Shown one piece after another: positions 62,939-64,000 of a stretch of 64,000 nt of DNA. This stretch comes from JAPKYZ01 sp033763835 (GTDB taxonomy: Bacteria; Acidobacteriota; Terriglobia; Bryobacterales; Bryobacteraceae). The stretch covers positions 77,074-141,073 of the forward strand of contig JANRJS010000028.1 in the NCBI GenBank assembly GCA_033763835.1, read 5' to 3'. The translations under genes and the position numbers were made by a program. Every line of letters starts with the position of its first letter. Within the stretch, counting starts at the first letter, position 1. The notes under the pieces were generated by a model. The model was not told the origin of the DNA and ran no database searches. It saw only the letters and a program-made list of their open reading frames with translations.

Positions 62939-64000
62939 GCCGGCCGCTCCGCAGGAACCGACATCGTGAAAACGGCGCCGCGAGAGCCGCGTCCAGCCTC
63001 AATTGCTCCGCCCATTTTTTCGAGCAACGTTCGCGTCACGGCCAGCCCAAGCCCGGTACCCCCTTGCTTCGTGGTGTAGAACGCTTCGAATATGCGTTCG
63101 CGCTGTTGTTCGGTCAGGCCAGGGCCACTGTCTTCGACGCGCACTTCGAGGCGAGGGCCGTCGCGTTTCACCGTGAGGCTCACTTGCCCGGGATCGCCGG
63201 AGAAGTCGATGGCATTGAGCAGGACATTCATCAAGGCCTGTTGCAAATAGTCACCGTCGACGAAGGCTGCGCAATCCGGGGGCGCCACAACGGCTATCTC
63301 GACGCGCCTGTCTTTTGCATGAGGCCGCACCAGAGCCAGTGTTCGATCGAGAATCGGTTGCAGCGGCTGCTGCCGCGCGCGGCTCACCTCGTCATCGCGA
63401 AACACCAACAGGCTTTGCAGTAGCGCGTCCAGCCGATCAATCTCACCGGTGATAAGGCCCGTGGACTCTTCGACCTGCTGTTGTCCTTCGAGCCTCCGCG
63501 CGAGCAAACGGACCGTGAGCCGCAGGCTGTTAAGGGGATTCTTAATCTCGTGGGCAATACCCGCCACTACACGTCCCATCACACGCAGGCGATCTTCGCG
63601 CCGCAACGCCTGCTCCATGCTCTGACGGCGCTCGGCCATTTCGTTGATGGCGTGGACAATGGGGCGCAGTTCATGGTTCTGGTCAGGGAGTCGATACGCC
63701 GCATCGGTCTCCAGCAGAGCTAAGCCTCGTTGGATCTGGGCAAAGCCACGCTGCAGTTGAAAACTGAAGGTGAGCACGGTGCCGATGGTCATGAGGGCGA
63801 TCACCATCACGGCGACGAGCAAGAGGCGTTTCCCCAGTTCACTGGCCTCGCTGAAATTTAGAATTCGGCGCAGGCACCAGGCCGATGGCCTCCCGTCCAT
63901 TCCCGCGACGGCGGCGATCACCAGCAGGTCTGAACTATCCTGACGAACTCGCTGCACAACGACGCCATTGCGTTGTCTGCTCTCGGCCAAGGCAACGCGC
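62935..64000 (-). CDS. Sensor histidine kinase, N-terminus outside window
   Basis: The frame is open to the right edge, so the N-terminal part is missing. A membrane helix (RLLLVAVMVIALMTIGTVL) is followed by a HAMP-like linker. The H-box GIAHEIKNPLN carries the phospho-accepting His. The catalytic domain has NVLLNAIDFS (N box), EDSGPGLTEQQRERIFEAFYT (G1/F box) and GGTGLGLAVTRTLLEKMGG (G2). It should phosphorylate the adjacent NtrC-type regulator. Stimulus is unknown because the sensor region is not in view. Confidence 0.92.
   Translation of the reverse strand, partial: RVALAESRQRNGVVVQRVRQDSSDLLVIAAVAGMDGRPSAWCLRRILNFSEASELGKRLLLVAVMVIALMTIGTVLTFSFQLQRGFAQIQRGLALLETDAAYRLPDQNHELRPIVHAINEMAERRQSMEQALRREDRLRVMGRVVAGIAHEIKNPLNSLRLTVRLLARRLEGQQQVEESTGLITGEIDRLDALLQSLLVFRDDEVSRARQQPLQPILDRTLALVRPHAKDRRVEIAVVAPPDCAAFVDGDYLQQALMNVLLNAIDFSGDPGQVSLTVKRDGPRLEVRVEDSGPGLTEQQRERIFEAFYTTKQGGTGLGLAVTRTLLEKMGGAIEAGRGSRGAVFTMSVPAERPA

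Overview
The window is GC-rich and densely coded and most resembles an Acidobacteriota genome of the Bryobacterales (Solibacter) type. This is a judgement from gene content, not a phylogeny. The markers are an orphan duplicated MacB-type permease (the ADOP family of Acidobacteria), two TIGR03790-family secreted proteins, three Oar-like TonB-dependent receptors with an N-terminal carboxypeptidase-regulatory-like domain, DUF1592/DUF1552 and DUF1549/DUF1501 gene pairs, and several small VapBC modules.

Layout. 1-9.1 kb: a minus-strand housekeeping run tgt-yajC-secD-secF-tonB-exbB-exbD-exbD (Sec export plus TonB energisation), a divergent PIN toxin-antitoxin pair with a clear inverted-repeat operator, a small membrane protein, and a trypsin-like protease with a small partner gene. 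9.1-17.4 kb: cysS, a trans-sulfuration PLP enzyme and a membrane spermidine-synthase-like fusion on the plus strand; then groES-groEL with a CIRCE-like element and a good terminator, bracketed by two more PIN modules. 17.4-25.6 kb: two tandem TIGR03790 paralogues differing by one C-terminal repeat, divergent from an Oar-like receptor. 25.6-36.5 kb: anmK, mutS and gdh, an M14-like protein, an S9 peptidase, a sugar isomerase-like protein, ppa, and a secreted protein overlapping an exported flavoprotein. That flavoprotein carries the signature motifs of D-amino-acid oxidase in circularly permuted order. 36.5-45.4 kb: the ADOP permease, DUF1501/DUF1549, an outer-membrane barrel-like protein, an EthD-like protein, a pseudopilin and a serine hydrolase. 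45.5-59.7 kb: a single-pass membrane protein with an N-terminal helix-turn-helix-like region, then two Oar-like receptors flanking an alpha/beta hydrolase, a DUF1592 cytochrome-like protein, a DUF1552 protein and a secreted ankyrin protein. The second receptor is broken by one in-frame TAG. 59.7-61.5 kb: a decayed stretch holding a 3' fragment of tRNA-Leu(CAG) and a gene broken by a frameshift and an in-frame TAG. 61.6-64 kb: a NtrC-type regulator and its histidine kinase, cut by the window edge.

How the parts may work together. TonB/ExbBD would energise the Oar-like receptors, and SecDF/YajC would export the many secreted proteins. The 45.5-59.7 kb block looks like an uptake and degradation locus for an unknown substrate, and it shares a GAACCGTTC-type sequence motif upstream of two of its genes. 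The most novel items are the permuted flavoprotein, the shared motif, the protease with a stand-alone copy of its N-terminal domain, and the decayed region next to a tRNA fragment.
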